64,000 nucleotides of DNA from Hevea brasiliensis (GCF_030052815.1 NC_079498.1:96667378-96731377), one strand, 5' to 3'. Shown: positions 23,707-36,136, counted from the stretch's first letter. The notes: generated by a model not told the origin, from the letters alone. Numbers and translations are program-made.

Positions 23707-23824
23707 ACTAGATGCCGGATCGGTTTATTTCCTGGTCGAGTCACTTGTAACCGAAGAATGTCGGTTGAAGATCGATTTTCAAAGTTTATTGACTTCGGTG
23801 ATCGGCCAAAATATGGTGTCGACA

Positions 23825-25044
23825 AGTATTTTTTTGTTATTATAGATATAGTAATTTTTTAGTAAATTGTCCTATAAATATCTTTTTAAATTTAATTTTT
23901 TGTTAATATTTTTTGTAATAATTATTATTAGTCATTTTTTTATAATATTTTTATATTAATTTTGAGTACTAATTTTTTATTAATAATTTATTATTTTAGT
24001 AATTTTTTGAAAATTTTATTTACTTAAATTTTTTATTTGTTATTTGGAAATTTAATTTTTTTATATTTTTTTTTAAATTAGCAACAGACTTTTCGATTAC
24101 TAAATTAGTTATAAATAGTAATCGATTTATAAAATAATTGTAAAAGTACAAAATTAAAGATACCAAATTTTTTGCACCTAATTATATTTTAGTTGCTATT
24201 AGCAATCAGTTTCAGTTGCTAAATCAGTTGCTATGAGCAACCAATAATTTTTTATTAGAATTTTTATCTTTTTAAATTTAATTAACTTAACAACCGATTT
24301 GATGGTCAGTTACTATTTACAACCAGTCTTATTGTAACCAACTGAATCGCTTGCTAAATCGGTTACTAATTCAATTTTTTTTTTAAGTGTTATAATGCAA
24401 TACAAATAGAGAAGAGGGATAAATAAAGTAAACTAGGACCACCATTTGGGTTCCTTTTATTTTGTTTTTGGAAAATAAACTCATTGATACTGAAATTGTC
24501 TCCAAAATGGTGATATATTGAGTTTAAATCACAGTTAGAGCTAATTATATGAAAAAAAATAAAAGAAAATATTGCAAGAGAATTAGATAATTTTTATACA
24601 TACATTTTTTTTTTGTCCAAGAATTTCTATACTTAAATTGATTATTAAAAATAATTACAATCATGTTTGACAATAATTTTTATAGTGGTGTTTAATGTTT
24701 TGATCTAATTAAAACATTATATTTCTTATTTATATTGTTCGATTGCATAATATTTATAATAATTTAGATGTTGAGGGAGTGGTTTATAAAATATTATCTC
24801 TCATAGTTTACTCCTCTTAGTTTTTATAAGTTGATGAAATGTTATGATTAGAGTCAAAAAAATAATATAATTATTTTTATATTTAATAATTAATATAATA
24901 ATTATTTTTTTATTTTAAATAACTATATAAATAATTAACTACTAAAAATTAATATCTAATAACTAATCGTTAATAAAATAATTGATAATTATCAGAATAA
25001 ATAACGGCTGCTATTATAGTTAATATTGTGGGCATACCCTATAA

Positions 25045-25048
<4 letters not shown>
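23825..25048. other. AT-rich intergenic stretch with a possible CACTA-like remnant
   Basis: No gene is visible. Between about 24080 and 24380 short motifs such as TTGCTAAATC, GTTACTA and AGCAACC recur in both orientations, resembling the subterminal repeats of CACTA-type DNA transposons, but no CACTA terminus or target duplication is seen. The rest is low-complexity A/T. Confidence 0.35.

Positions 25049-25109
<61 letters not shown>
25049..25109. repeat. (TA)n microsatellite
   Basis: About 30 uninterrupted TA units. Confidence 0.97.
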
Positions 25110-25113
<4 letters not shown>

Positions 25114-25436
25114 TTGGACATACAAAAACTTGGAAAATGAGATGCACTTTCCGGTACCAATATTACATCCCAGACAAAGCTGGGAAAGACATCCTATGGA
25201 CTCTAACGATTAACAACCATTAATATATAATATTAAAATTAGTAAACAAAACAGGTAATAAATGTTGAATATAAAATAAAATAAAAAGATAATAAAGTAA
25301 AATTGAATGGGTAGCTATATTATAATAAGCAGTGGTCCTTCTCCTTCAGTTGAACGAACCTCATTGTGTGAATTTGTCAACTTCAAGGACGGTGAGAGAA
25401 GCATATAACCCTCCCAAGACCCACCTTGGCTAATAA

Positions 25437-25437
<1 letters not shown>

Positions 25438-25491
<54 letters not shown>
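25438..25491. repeat. compound (CT)n(TA)n microsatellite
   Basis: About 16 CT units, interrupted once near 25447, run directly into about 10 TA units. It adjoins the left copy of the collinear duplication. Confidence 0.95.
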
Positions 25492-25492
25492 T

Positions 25493-26385
25493 ACTTGCTG
25501 ATCTCTTGGAGATGTAAACCAAAACTTTAATGTGTTCCAACGCGCATAAGATGCGTTTTTCAAAAGTTGCAGACTTCAAAGTGGAGAAATTTGGATTTTG
25601 TAAATAAGGGAAACAAATAATTAATTAATGAATTGTCTTTATCATGTGTGTGGTCTCTATCAAAAAAAATAAAAAAATAATTGATGGATTTATTGCGATC
25701 TTAATTTAATTAAATTCAATTAAAAATTTTATTTAAATTCTATTAATTATAAATTTAAAATAAAAACATATAAATTTTATTTATTTTATATATAGATTAT
25801 AATAGATTAGTCTAAATAAGAATTTAATTAAATTTAATTAATCTTTTACACTAAAATAGATTGAGAATTTTTAGATAAAAAAAATTGTATATTTGGTTTT
25901 GAAAATTAAATAAAGATTAATAACATTTATTATGAATTAGTTAGGAGAAGACTGAAAACTAATTATTGTGGTTTGATATTTTTGTAGTATAATGAGGAGA
26001 AATGTAATCATCATACATGGATATCACTGCCATTATTGACTAAGTAAATCAATTTTATAGGATGAAACTAAACTTGCTTTGAAATTTACGGATGAGTCGG
26101 CCAATTACACAGTTAAACACATTATAAAAATGTGTGAAATTCGTTGTTGCCTACCAATTTCCAACCATGCATGGATGCTTTACTAATTGTTACTTTCCAT
26201 AAGATGATTTATAAATTCTTGTTCGTCAAGATTGAGAGTGTCCAACGATTGAGAGCCAGTTGCAAAGGATTGATAAGTGGTTAGCAATGCAAGTTAATTT
26301 CAAAATCAAAAGCTTAAACCAGAAGACACGACGTTTGAGGATTCAAACATAGATAGTTGGTTGTTCTTAAATCTATTAATGAGTT
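25493..26385 (+). repeat. collinear duplication, copy 1
   Basis: Three blocks match copy 2 (28818-31155) in the same order and orientation: 25493-25620 (shares AACCAAAACTTTAATGTGTT), 25968-26240 (shares CGGCCAATTACACAGTTAA) and 26268-26385 (shares GTGGTTAGCAATGCAAGTT). The DNA between the blocks is more loosely similar. No protein-coding signal is seen; a T-tract follows the last block. Confidence 0.8.
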
Positions 26386-27457
26386 TTTTTTTTTTTTTTT
26401 GACTAAAACGGCACTTGTACTTTCTTCCTTTCTGCTGCAGCTAAGTAACTCAAGGGATTTTATAAAATATTTTAAGAGTATTGAAAAAAATACTCTTTAC
26501 TCCAAGGAATTAATTCAGTTGGCCAAAGATATTTATTCAATATGAGAGATTTTAGATTTAAATTTCACTACTGACCATTTAGTAGAGCGGCATATTTACA
26601 TTTATCAATGGGCTGATTTTTTGGGATCTCACATCGATTGTGAAGTTTGTGTAAGCGTAAATTATATGGAAATAAGAATACTGTTAAAATTACTATATTT
26701 TACCAGTTATTTATTATCATCATTAATTCGTCTATTCTATCTTTGACAAAAAAAAAATATATCCGCATCTAATTAATTTAAGGACAAACTATATATATAT
26801 ATATATATAAGTTGAAGTACAATTAAATAAAAAAATAAATTAAAAAAATTTTCTATATTTGTATGAAATTTTAATTCAATTAAAATAAAAAATAAAAAAT
26901 TTTATTAATATTATATTTTAAGAAAGACTTAGTTATTCTCTCCGATGATATTTTTGTCTCTTTTTATTCTCATATTCATTAAGAATCAAATCTTACTTTT
27001 TTTTTTTTCATTTCCTTTTCTTTTTAACTTCATTTTCTATTAATTGATTTTGTCTTATCTTTTTCATTATTTAATGATTCTTTTATTACATATATTAAAA
27101 AATATATTTTTAATTGCATTGATAATAACGATAATGCAAAGTACTTCCAAAAAATAAAAATTATCAATAACAATTATAAATTTAAAGGTCATTGTAAGAA
27201 TTTATTATTTTATAAAATTATTTCATTTAATTTTTATTTTATTTTTATTACATATAGAAAATTTGTATGCATTATTTTTTTTTCTCTAATTAAATAGTTT
27301 ATTATTCTATATAATATTTTGTTGTTTGAATTAAGTATAACAGATTTTTTTTACCTCATTAGCTCAACTTTCTTACTCCGCCCTTAGTTAATCCATCTAT
27401 GAAAGTATTCTACAATTTAGCTCTTATATAGATGCAATTGGAATGCTTCATGATGTG
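26386..27457. other. AT-rich intergenic stretch
   Basis: No gene is seen. A T-run follows 26384. A motif near 26632-26720 (GGATCTCACATCGATTGTG, then TTAAAATTA) resembles 35272-35335, suggesting a shared decayed repeat. A short TA repeat lies near 26790-26808. Confidence 0.5.
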
Positions 27458-28452
27458 TAGGGTGTACAGAGAAACCACCGAACTGATCAAATCCACCAAC
27501 CCAAATAAATTCAAATCAAAATTAGTAATTTTATATATTTAAATATTGGTTATGGTTTGAAAATAATTATAAATAAAATTTTCGATTTAGATTTTGAGTT
27601 GACATAATAAAAATTATATATATATATAAAAGAGAAATACGTAAATAACTTTATTTATTTTTATCGAATAATACATCGTAAATTAATATTTTATTTTTTC
27701 AATTAATGCATAATAATATGTATATGAAAAAGGTTTAATGAGAATAAAATTATAAAAACTAAAAAACTACCCAAATCCAATCTAACATGCTTGTATACGG
27801 TTTTATAATTTAATTTGTTAGTTTCGGTTTGAATTACTATCAAAATCAACTTTTTTTAGTTTGGTTTGATAAAATATATCATAGGAGTGAGCAGATTTCG
27901 GTTCAAATCGAAAAATCGAACCGAACTGAATTAATTCAGTTTTAAAATTTAATCGGTTCTGTTCGGCTTTATATTATAAAAATTTCGGTTATTTTGGTTC
28001 AATTCGGTTTTGAAGAGAAAAAGTCGGTTAAACCAAATCAAACTGAATAGTAATTTTATATATTCAAATCGAACCAAATTGAACAGAATTAATTTTTTAA
28101 TTGATTTATTTTTATGGAGAATTTATAAATTATATTTAATTATATATATATAAATTATTTAATTTCATTGATTAATGGTTATTAGGTTCAAACCGGAGTC
28201 AAATAACTTGAAAATAAAATCTAAATTAAAAAATAAATCAAAAATCAAAATTGATCGGTTTGAACAGAATCAAACTGAAATAGAGCTGTTCTGTTCGTTT
28301 GAATTTTTTATCCATTTCGTTCCATTCGGTTTCTAAAATATGTAATTCGATTTTCATAATTTAATTCGGTTTGGTTTGATTCAGTTCGATTTGAACCGAA
28401 TACTCATCTCTAATTTATCGAACCTACCCAAACCAATCCATGTACACTTCTA
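27458..28452. mobile_element. hAT-type MITE (outer), interrupted by a second MITE
   Basis: Inverted ends begin TAGGGTGTACAG and, on the other strand from the right, TAGAAGTGTACATGG. The flanking 8-mers are atgatgtg (27450-27457) and ttgatgtg (28453-28460), a 7-of-8 match and the target-site length of hAT elements. Without the inner insertion the element is about 464 bp. No ORF is present. Confidence 0.72.
27882..28412. mobile_element. hAT-type foldback MITE (inner)
   Basis: The ends are inverted repeats, TAGGAGTGAGCAGATTTCGG on the left and TAGAGATGAGTATTCGG read from the right, and much of the interior pairs through GGTTCGGTTTGA-type motifs. Flanking 8-mers atatatca (27874-27881) and atttatcg (28413-28420) match at 6 of 8 positions. 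It lies inside the outer MITE and so inserted later. Confidence 0.75.
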
Positions 28453-28817
28453 TTGATGTGAAAGGCATAATATTCTTTATTGAATATGTGATCAATATAT
28501 ATGAACCCATTTTGTTTTTTTTTTAAAAAAACAAAAATACTCTATAAAAATAAATAATCTCTCATAATTTAAACCCAAATGCCCATCAAACACTCAAATG
28601 CCCACCAATTAATTAATTACACACTTCTAAAACTATATAATATAAAAATAGTTAAATTAGGAGTGAAAAGTGTAATTTTTCTAAGTAATTAATAGTTGAA
28701 TGCTAACTAAAAGCCAAGTGTCTTTCAAACAGACATGGCGTCGGCAGTATCTTTGTTCTCAAGATATTAAGAGGAAGAATGGACAAACGTCTTATCAATT
28801 ACTACGAAGAATACATA
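28453..28817. other. AT-rich spacer
   Basis: It lies between the nested MITEs and the second copy of the duplication. It holds a T/A-run near 28517-28535 and no gene signal. Confidence 0.5.
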
Positions 28818-31155
28818 ACTTGCTGATCCCTTTGGGATGTAAACCAAAACTTTAATGTGTTCCAACGCACACCTTGTAAAGATGTTGTGTGTTTCAAAAG
28901 TTGCAGGCTTCAAAGAAGAAATTTGGTTCTTGTGGAGAAGTTAAATAAATAAATAATTAATTAATTAATAGATTTGTTCACAAGGGGATCGAAAGATTTA
29001 TTCAATTTGCTTAATTTGAATATTAAAAAATTCATCCCATGCAAAGAGTTTTGTTTGTGATATCTTAATCCAATCATCAAGTTTGATGGAAAAATTTTAT
29101 TTAAATTTAAATTAATTATAAATTTAATACGTAAATATATAATTTATTATAGGTCGAATTTTAACAAGAATTTTCCCAAGTTCAATTAGTCCCTCAAAGT
29201 AAAGCAGATCAAGATTTAGATTTATTTCACATTAATTGAAATATCCAATCTTATTCAATGGCTTACGTTCGATAAAAAAATTATATATTTATTTTTATAA
29301 ATTATGTAAACTTAAATCCTTTGTGATTTGATTTTGAAAATTAAATTATGATTAATAATATTAAAAGAATACTTATTATTAATTAATTACTTCAACACTC
29401 AAAAATAATCTATCTATCTATCAATTCAAAATAAGTCAAATTTTTCTTAATAACTTTCACGTGACATTTTTTAAGAAGAGCTTAACTTTTTTTTCTTTTA
29501 TTGTTAATATATTAATGTCTTAATTTATTTTTAATTAATTATTTTAAAAAATAATAAATTATATTTAGTAGCCAATGATTTGTAATTTATTTATAGACAT
29601 TGTTTTACAACTTATGGCCCATTAAATGGCCAAACTTTGAATACCAAATTAAAGTTAATGGTGTAATTATTTTTTTCAATTAAAATTTTTTAATGATTGA
29701 TTAAATTTATTTTTAATTTATTTTTATCATCTTACTTATAAATAGTAAGTATTTTGTGCTATTTAAGAAATACCAAACTTTTTTCCTATCATCTAATACT
29801 TTTAAATTGTTATTTGATTTTATTTTTAATTATTTCTATTCAAATTTTATTGTCTTAATTCTTAATATTTGATTACATTTCTATTGATTCTTGATTCCTT
29901 ATAATATTAGAAAGAGACCATCAAATCTAAAAACCAAAAGATCAAGTAGCACCAACCATTAAAAAAAATAATAATAATAATACCAAAATAAGTTTCTAAT
30001 GTTGATTTTGTACATGTTTCCTTTTATCTTTATTTTTTATTTATTTTTATTATTTATCTATTGATTATGATGATGATTATTTTTTTTTTCATTTGTTTAT
30101 TTTTATGAGTATTGATATATTTTAATTATATATATTAACTAATTTATTTTTTCATGGAAGATGAATTATAAAAAATATGAAAAAAATACAATTTTATTGA
30201 AAATTTAAATACATATAAACATTAAAAATAAAGTATTAAAATGAGAGTATTATAGTTACATACTATAAATTTTGTTAATCAAATTACATAAAAAAATATT
30301 AGAATTGATTTTAATAAACAAATGAAATATTAAAACTTAAATTAAATATAGAAAAGACAATTTCTATTAATTTTACGCATAGGACAAACATTTAGCTAAT
30401 TTGTACATAGTTTTGGCAAATTAAAGAATATACTTGTATTTGTGCTCCCAATCAATAAGAAATTTTCATCATGAATGAATTTATACGTGATCTATCATAA
30501 TTTTAGCTAAAACAATATTTATTAATTAATTAGATTCATACATCTGAATACAGATAAGACTTGCAATTAAGCCTCGAATTTAAAAGCATAAAACCTATAA
30601 AATAGATGCATACAATGGGTGTATCCAATAATTTATTGCATGGTTTGATATTTTTGTAATGTTAATGTAATCATCATAGATATCACTGTCATTATTGACT
30701 AATTAAAGGGGTTGTAGTCAATTTTATATTATGATGAAACTAAGCCTGCTTTTGAAATTTAAGCATGAGACGGCCAATTACACAGTTAACCACCTTAAAA
30801 AAAATGTGCCAAAATTCGTTCTTGCCTGCCAATTTCCAACCATGGATCGATGCTTTAGCTTTATTATTACTGTGATAAGATGATTTATGACAATTGTCGT
30901 CCATCAAGATTGATAGTGCTAGCTGCTAATCACATTCAAGAACAACTCGGTTGTCAAACGTTTGTATAATAATCATCTAATTAATTCAATATATGAGAAA
31001 TTAAAAAATGATAAGTGGTTAGCAATGCAAGTTCATTTCAAAATCAAATGCGTAAACCAGAACATATGACGTTTGAGGATTCAAACATGGATTTTTTTTT
31101 TTTATAAATAATTTAAACATAGATAGTTGGTTGTTCTTAAATCTATTAATGTTTT
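28818..31155 (+). repeat. collinear duplication, copy 2 (expanded)
   Basis: The three blocks match copy 1: 28818-28940, 30645-30910 and 31010-31155. Between the first and second blocks this copy is about 1.3 kb longer than copy 1. The extra AT-rich sequence (roughly 29400-30640) has no coding signal or recognisable transposon ends. Divergence between copies is substantial, so the event is not recent. Confidence 0.75.
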
Positions 31156-32288
31156 GTTGACATGCCTTTTTTTTATTTATTTTAAATAAATTTCAATATA
31201 TAGAGCTTATGTATTTAATAGGTATATTCTATTATATATTTTATATCTTGAGTTCAAGATAGACTGAGTTTAAATAAAAAAAAACTCTATTAAAAAAAAT
31301 TAAGATATTAAAACAATTCAATATCCATGTAGAACAAATTTTAAATAATATTTTATTATTTTAAGTAATACTTTAATAAAAAAAACCATACTTTAACATA
31401 TTTAATTACATTATTATGTAAAATTATATCATAATTCTTTACATTAAAATTATTAATTATAGATATTATATAGTTATTTTTTAATATTTTTTAATTAATA
31501 TATTTTAAAAAATAAATTTTTGAACCGCAATTTTAACAGTAATGGAGAGCAAGGCTGTAAAACGTTACAACAAAAGATCCGCAACGATACAAACGCGTGA
31601 TACACGTGGGTCTCTCCGGCAGAGTAAAGTAGCGCGTGTTCCCTGACCCAGAACACAGGCGTTTTCCTTTTCCCTTCTTTTTTTCTTTTTATTCTTTTGA
31701 TTATGAATTTTAAACTCAAATTTTCACATATAACAATAATTTTAATATTATTTAATTAAAATTTATTAATTTTTATAAAATTTTCTGATTTAAGGAATGT
31801 GAAAGACTGCCGATAAAATTCATATATTGAGCTTCATATATTTTCTTTTAATTTTTTCTTTTTTAACTTTACAAATAGATCTGAGTCTAACTCATTACAG
31901 CATTAATCATCATCTTTTTTTAAGTTTTGAACCATTATATGCTTTAATAATTTTTTTTATTTGAATCTAATTTATTGTGACACTACTTACTATATTTTTT
32001 CGTATATTGAATATCACTTTATTATCTAAACTCATTGGTCTCCTTTACTTTCCTGTGTGTCTTGGAGAAAACGTTAATGGTAGATTGAGCTGCTTTTTGG
32101 GTTTTCATGATGTCCGAGTCTACTAATATATTACACGTTTGTAAATTCCTAGAAATGAAGTGACCCGTCAAATAAAGCAAAGGAATAGGTTTTTTCAAGT
32201 CCTCTCTGCTCTGCTCTGCTCTGCCCTTTCTGTAAGTCAGAATTGGAGTTGGAATCAACTATTGGAATTTCTTTCCTTCTCTACCCAA
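31156..32288. other. upstream region of the NAC gene
   Basis: Mostly AT-rich with no gene. A less AT-rich island at about 31525-31680 contains a G-box/ABRE core CACGTG (31603-31608) and an ACGCGT. A repeated GCTCT motif (CTCTGCTCTGCTCTGC) lies at about 32204-32225. Confidence 0.5.
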
Positions 32289-32296
32289 TATAAATA
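32289..32296 (+). promoter_or_regulatory. TATA box of the NAC gene
   Basis: TATAAATA, 276 bases before the start codon at 32572, implies a 5' leader of roughly 250 bases. Confidence 0.6.
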
Positions 32297-32571
32297 TGCA
32301 AACAAACTTTGTGTTTCCTTGGCTTATCACCTCCCAACAAAGACAAAGCCCACCACAAGTCTTCTCTTTGCCTTTGCTTTCTTTCTGGGTTCTCTTCATT
32401 TTCTTTCTTTCTTTCCAACATGGGTTGTTAGTTTTCTTCTCAATTTAGCTCAACCTTGTTGAGTTCATTAATAAAGATCCCGTGTTCCTCTCTGTATCTC
32501 AACTGGCTTGATTAATTCATAGCTACCTGATTATTATTATTCTTAGAAAAGGTACAAGTTTTGGTTGAAAT

Positions 32572-33663
32572 ATGGAGAAATCAAATCTTCTTGTGAATGG
32601 TGGGATGAAATTGCCTATTGGGTATAGATTTCATCCTACAGATGAAGAACTTCTTCTTCATTACTTGAGACGTAAGGTCTTTGGTGTTCCATTGCCTGCT
32701 TCTGTTATTCCTGAGCTTGATGTATTCCAAGCTGATCCCTGGAGCTTGCCAGGTCAGTGAACATCTTTTCTTTCTTTCTTTCTTTCTTGTTAAACCTGTA
32801 ATTAATGTGCGGAGATTTAGTTCTTAAATTTGTAACAAATCTGGATGTTATGACTATAAATGGAGATGATCCGTCAACACCTGGCCTGCTGGCCACACTG
32901 TATTTGCTTCAAGGTTTCGCATCTTTTTTACAGTCTTTGGACTCCTTTTCTTTTGGTTTCCAGGTAATTTGAAGGAAAAGAGGTATTTCTTTGGCAGAAA
33001 ATGGGGAAATGACAGTGAAAACGGATGCAAGAAAGCTGCTGGTTCTGGCTACTGGAAGCCTATTGGCAAAGGCAGGCAAATTGTAGCTTCTTTTAGCAAC
33101 CATGTAATTGGAATGAAGAAAACTCTAATTTTCCGTGAAGGGAAGCATTCTAATGACTCTACAACTCAGTGGATCATGCATGAATATCGCCTTGTAGGCT
33201 CAGGAACAATCCCTAACATAACCCAGGTATAATATAAGATTAAACAGTTCAGATGATCAGCAATTGTCCATATTGAAGTTCATGTGATATTATGAGTAAT
33301 ACCCATTTTATTTCTAGTTCTAATGAATGGATTTGTTCTTGAAAATTTTATGTTCAGATAGCTAAGATGAAATTAGGAGATTGGGTTGTCTACCAAGTAT
33401 TTCAGAGGAAAAGGAGACCTAGAAAACACGGGAATATCATTTCTCAGCCCTCAAACACCAACAATATTCAAACTACACATGAGGTGATGAGATCAAGTTT
33501 CATGGAATTTAGAATGGAAGAAAACTCTGATATGGGCCCTCCTCAACCTTCTTCACCATGTTCTAGTGGAGTCACTGATGAGGTCTCTTCAAGTGGGTTA
33601 GATAAGGAAGAAATCAGTTCTTCCATTAGCTTTTCTTTTCATTCTTATATGAAGAAGACTTAA
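32572..33663 (+). CDS. NAC-domain transcription factor
   Basis: Three exons, 32572-32752, 32964-33226 and 33358-33663, give a 249-residue protein; all junctions are GT...AG and keep the frame. The NAC DNA-binding domain fills residues 14-160: subdomain A (LPIGYRFHPTDEELLLHYL, 14-32), B (VIPELDVFQADPWSLPG, 45-61), C (GSGYWKPIGKGRQ, 87-99), D (GMKKTLIFREGK, 110-121; WIMHEYRL, 130-137) and E (DWVVYQVFQ, in exon 3). The basic KRRPRK after it may aid nuclear import. The C-terminus is Ser-rich and short, ending in acidic and Ser residues. The canonical ATG of TGSGYWK is Ala in AAGSGYWK. The two-intron layout is usual for NAC genes. It resembles the NAC083/NAC095 group; the exact orthologue is not settled. 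NAC proteins control stress, senescence and vascular genes. Confidence 0.93.
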
Positions 33664-34681
33664 AACACTCTATTAAGGAAATTTGTACCTGAGATCAATT
33701 ATGCAACAAATGGAAAATTAAACCATTTAATTCTCTTTCAAGGGTAATGACGCAAATTCATGGCTATTACAATGCTTTTTCCTCGTTATACTTGCTTTTA
33801 GAAAATAATGTACTATTATATTCTGAATCAATCATGCAGATAGTGGGAGATGGAGTTGGCACCCATTGTTGCTCACTATTTATTTAATCTTTTTTTATAA
33901 TTATTATTTTTGTTATTATTATAAAAAGGCAAGTGGTTTTTGGGACAAAAAGATTGTGCATATATATATATATTAGAGGCATCCAAGGAAGGCAGAAAGG
34001 AGGTTGAAAGTTATCTATCCATTATTTTGCAGGAAAAGTAGATTCCTTGAGCACAAAGCATATAAATAAGCGAACACAAATAATAACTAAACCTTAATCT
34101 TAAATTAGTCCCATTTTTTTTATATAAATTATTTTTCGTCGTTTAGCTCTGTTAGACATTAAATTTACCTCAAAATTATAATACTACTTCAACTTAGATT
34201 TTTCCCTTTCCCTTCTCCCTTCTTTCTCTACAGCACAAGCATATAAACATGAAAAAAAAATTATGGTGGGAAAAGGGCATCTGCATATGGGGTTTGTTTC
34301 CATTGGGACCTTGTTAGAAGAACTTAATGCTATACCCTACAGTCCTTAAAAATATAATTCCGTTAGTCGAATCTTCGTGATTTTAGTTCTCTCTTTCAAT
34401 TATTTATCTTAACACTACTGGCTAGCCGCATTATTTTTTTTTTAAAAAAAAAGGAAATAAAAAAAAAAAGATTCTCTCACTGTTTCATGTCTTCCAATTG
34501 TGTTGAAAATGATTCCAAATTGAATAATATTAATCGTTAAAGAATGGCATTTGTTTTGTGTTGAGAAAGGGAACAACTGAACAAGACACATAGGAGTTTT
34601 CTATATGCTTCCAGGCTTGGATATCTCAACCTCTCATGGGGTGATGAGAATAAGATTCCTTGTGTCAACCAATAAAACCCA

Positions 34682-34685
<4 letters not shown>

Positions 34686-34720
<35 letters not shown>
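34686..34720. repeat. (GA)n microsatellite
   Basis: About 17 GA units. Confidence 0.96.
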
Positions 34721-34723
<3 letters not shown>

Positions 34724-36135
34724 ATGGGTTAATTATTTTAACCATTTCCAATCTAGAATCAAACATGTAGCAAAGCTAATCTATAGCCTTGCAGACAGAA
34801 AAAAAAAATCACTAGAGAAGCACAACTAGATAGAATAAGGATCAACAAAGTTATGAGATTTTAGATTATAACAGGCGTGTGATCTCCAAAAGGGGGAATC
34901 AATATTTTCTTTCTGTTAAAGAGAGAAAATTCTGCACTGATTTGCAAAATCATGGAATAAAATACTCAGTAAAGGGTCTTGGAAAAATGGTTGCCTAAAG
35001 AAAGTGACTGAGAAATTAGCCATTCAATCAGCAACAATTAGCTTCAACCGTTAACCTAGCGACTATCAAGCTAGGTCAAAGACACTTCACATGTGATGTA
35101 CACTCACAAGATTGGATTTAAGATTATTTTTTGAATTATGTGACTAATTATTAAGATTTTTCAATTATTGAAGTGATCAAAATTATTGACAATAGATCCA
35201 TCTTTTCAAACTCAAGAAGATATGTCACGACTAAATTTGGAGAAAAATAGAAACTTCTCCTTTTGGTCTTTTAGGATCCCACGTCGGTTATGGATGTGGC
35301 TTATATGAAAACAAGTACCTTATTAAAATTAACATGATTTTAATAAGTGTTCATTCCTGTCACTGAACCGTGTATGTAACAAAAAAAAAAAAAAGAACTC
35401 CTTTTTACAAATGAAAACAACCGGTCCATATTTATCCGGGTAGGCCAAAAAATATATATTGCTGCTGAAATTGATAAACTAAGATTTAAAAAAAAAAAAA
35501 ACAATAAAAAGATCATATCTAGCAGCATATAAACTTTGGTGTAAATGAAGTAGAGATATGATTCTGCCTCAAAAGTTGGTCTCATTTTGTAAAGTAGAAT
35601 CAATGTTTCATATGATTTTGTCATGGAATTGTCCTTTTCTTTTACATGTGAATGGCAAAGTCAATTTGCTGGAGAGGGACTGTGTGGTGGGATGAAAGTT
35701 GGCGGATGAAGGAAGTAGAAACTGCCGACTAAAGGTTACTTGTAGAAGAGGTTTTAGAATCATCGACCCAACAAAGCAATTAATATTCTGCACGTCACCA
35801 ATATTTTTAGAAGCAGACAAAGTTTTTTATTATGCAAATCAAAAATGGTTGGGAGTGTAGATTTCTGACTTTTAATGCCATTTTTTTTTTCAATCAGGTG
35901 GGCCAATAGTCATTTGTGGTGGTCCAATAGCTAATTCACAGGACTATTCATTTGTAGGTTTTCCTTATCTGCTCAAACGTATCAACAATTCCTATTAATA
36001 TATCTCTGCTTGCACTCCAAGCATTGAGGTTAGCAGAGAGAATTGTTGGTTTCATATTTGAAATCCATAGATGAGAGACTCACTATTTTGTCTTTGTCCA
36101 TAATAGAGTGTAGATAATGATAGTTTGTTTATCTA

Positions 36136-36136
<1 letters not shown>

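Larger units (their letters stand above)
7488..23824 (-). mobile_element. Ty3/gypsy LTR retrotransposon, Tat/Ogre-like lineage, degenerate
   Basis: Read on the minus strand: a long 5' LTR (17453-23824), primer-binding site (17431-17449), leader, an extra ORF1 upstream of gag, gag, protease, RT with RNase H, a second archaeal-type RNase H, integrase, and a repeat-bearing 3' region cut at 7487 by the Tekay insertion. The extra RNase H between RT and integrase, ORF1 before gag, the very long LTR and the TGGCGACTCC-type PBS are hallmarks of the plant Tat clade. All coding parts carry stops or shifts and the RT core is deleted, so the copy is not autonomous. The 3' LTR is outside the window, so the LTR limits rest on TG/CA ends and the PBS only. 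Confidence 0.85.
17453..23824 (-). repeat. inferred 5' LTR of the Tat element, about 6.4 kb
   Basis: On the minus strand the LTR would start TGTCGACACC at 23824 and end TTATAACA at 17453, next to the PBS. The recurring CCGATCTC/GATCGG motif through the whole interval and the sharp change to AT-rich DNA after 23824 support one unit. A TATA box on the element strand (19258-19267) would put the transcription start near 19235, giving a U3 of about 4.6 kb and an R-U5 of about 1.8 kb. The U5 near 17470-17660 has the GGGTGCTTAACACC-type block typical of these elements. The U3 holds an opposite-strand gene. No second LTR is in view, so a nested insertion remains possible. Confidence 0.6.

Noticed and set aside
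23089..23825. Long overlapping minus-strand ORFs (83-186 codons) with repeated peptide patterns
   Set aside because: They are produced by the 61-bp minisatellite, whose unit has few stops in three frames. There is no promoter, and the repeat length shifts the frame in every unit.
26632..35335. GGATCCCACGTCGG-type motif at 26632-26720 and 35272-35335 considered as TRIM LTRs
   Set aside because: The two copies are 8.6 kb apart and diverged, with host genes between them and no PBS or polypurine tract. They are probably independent remnants.
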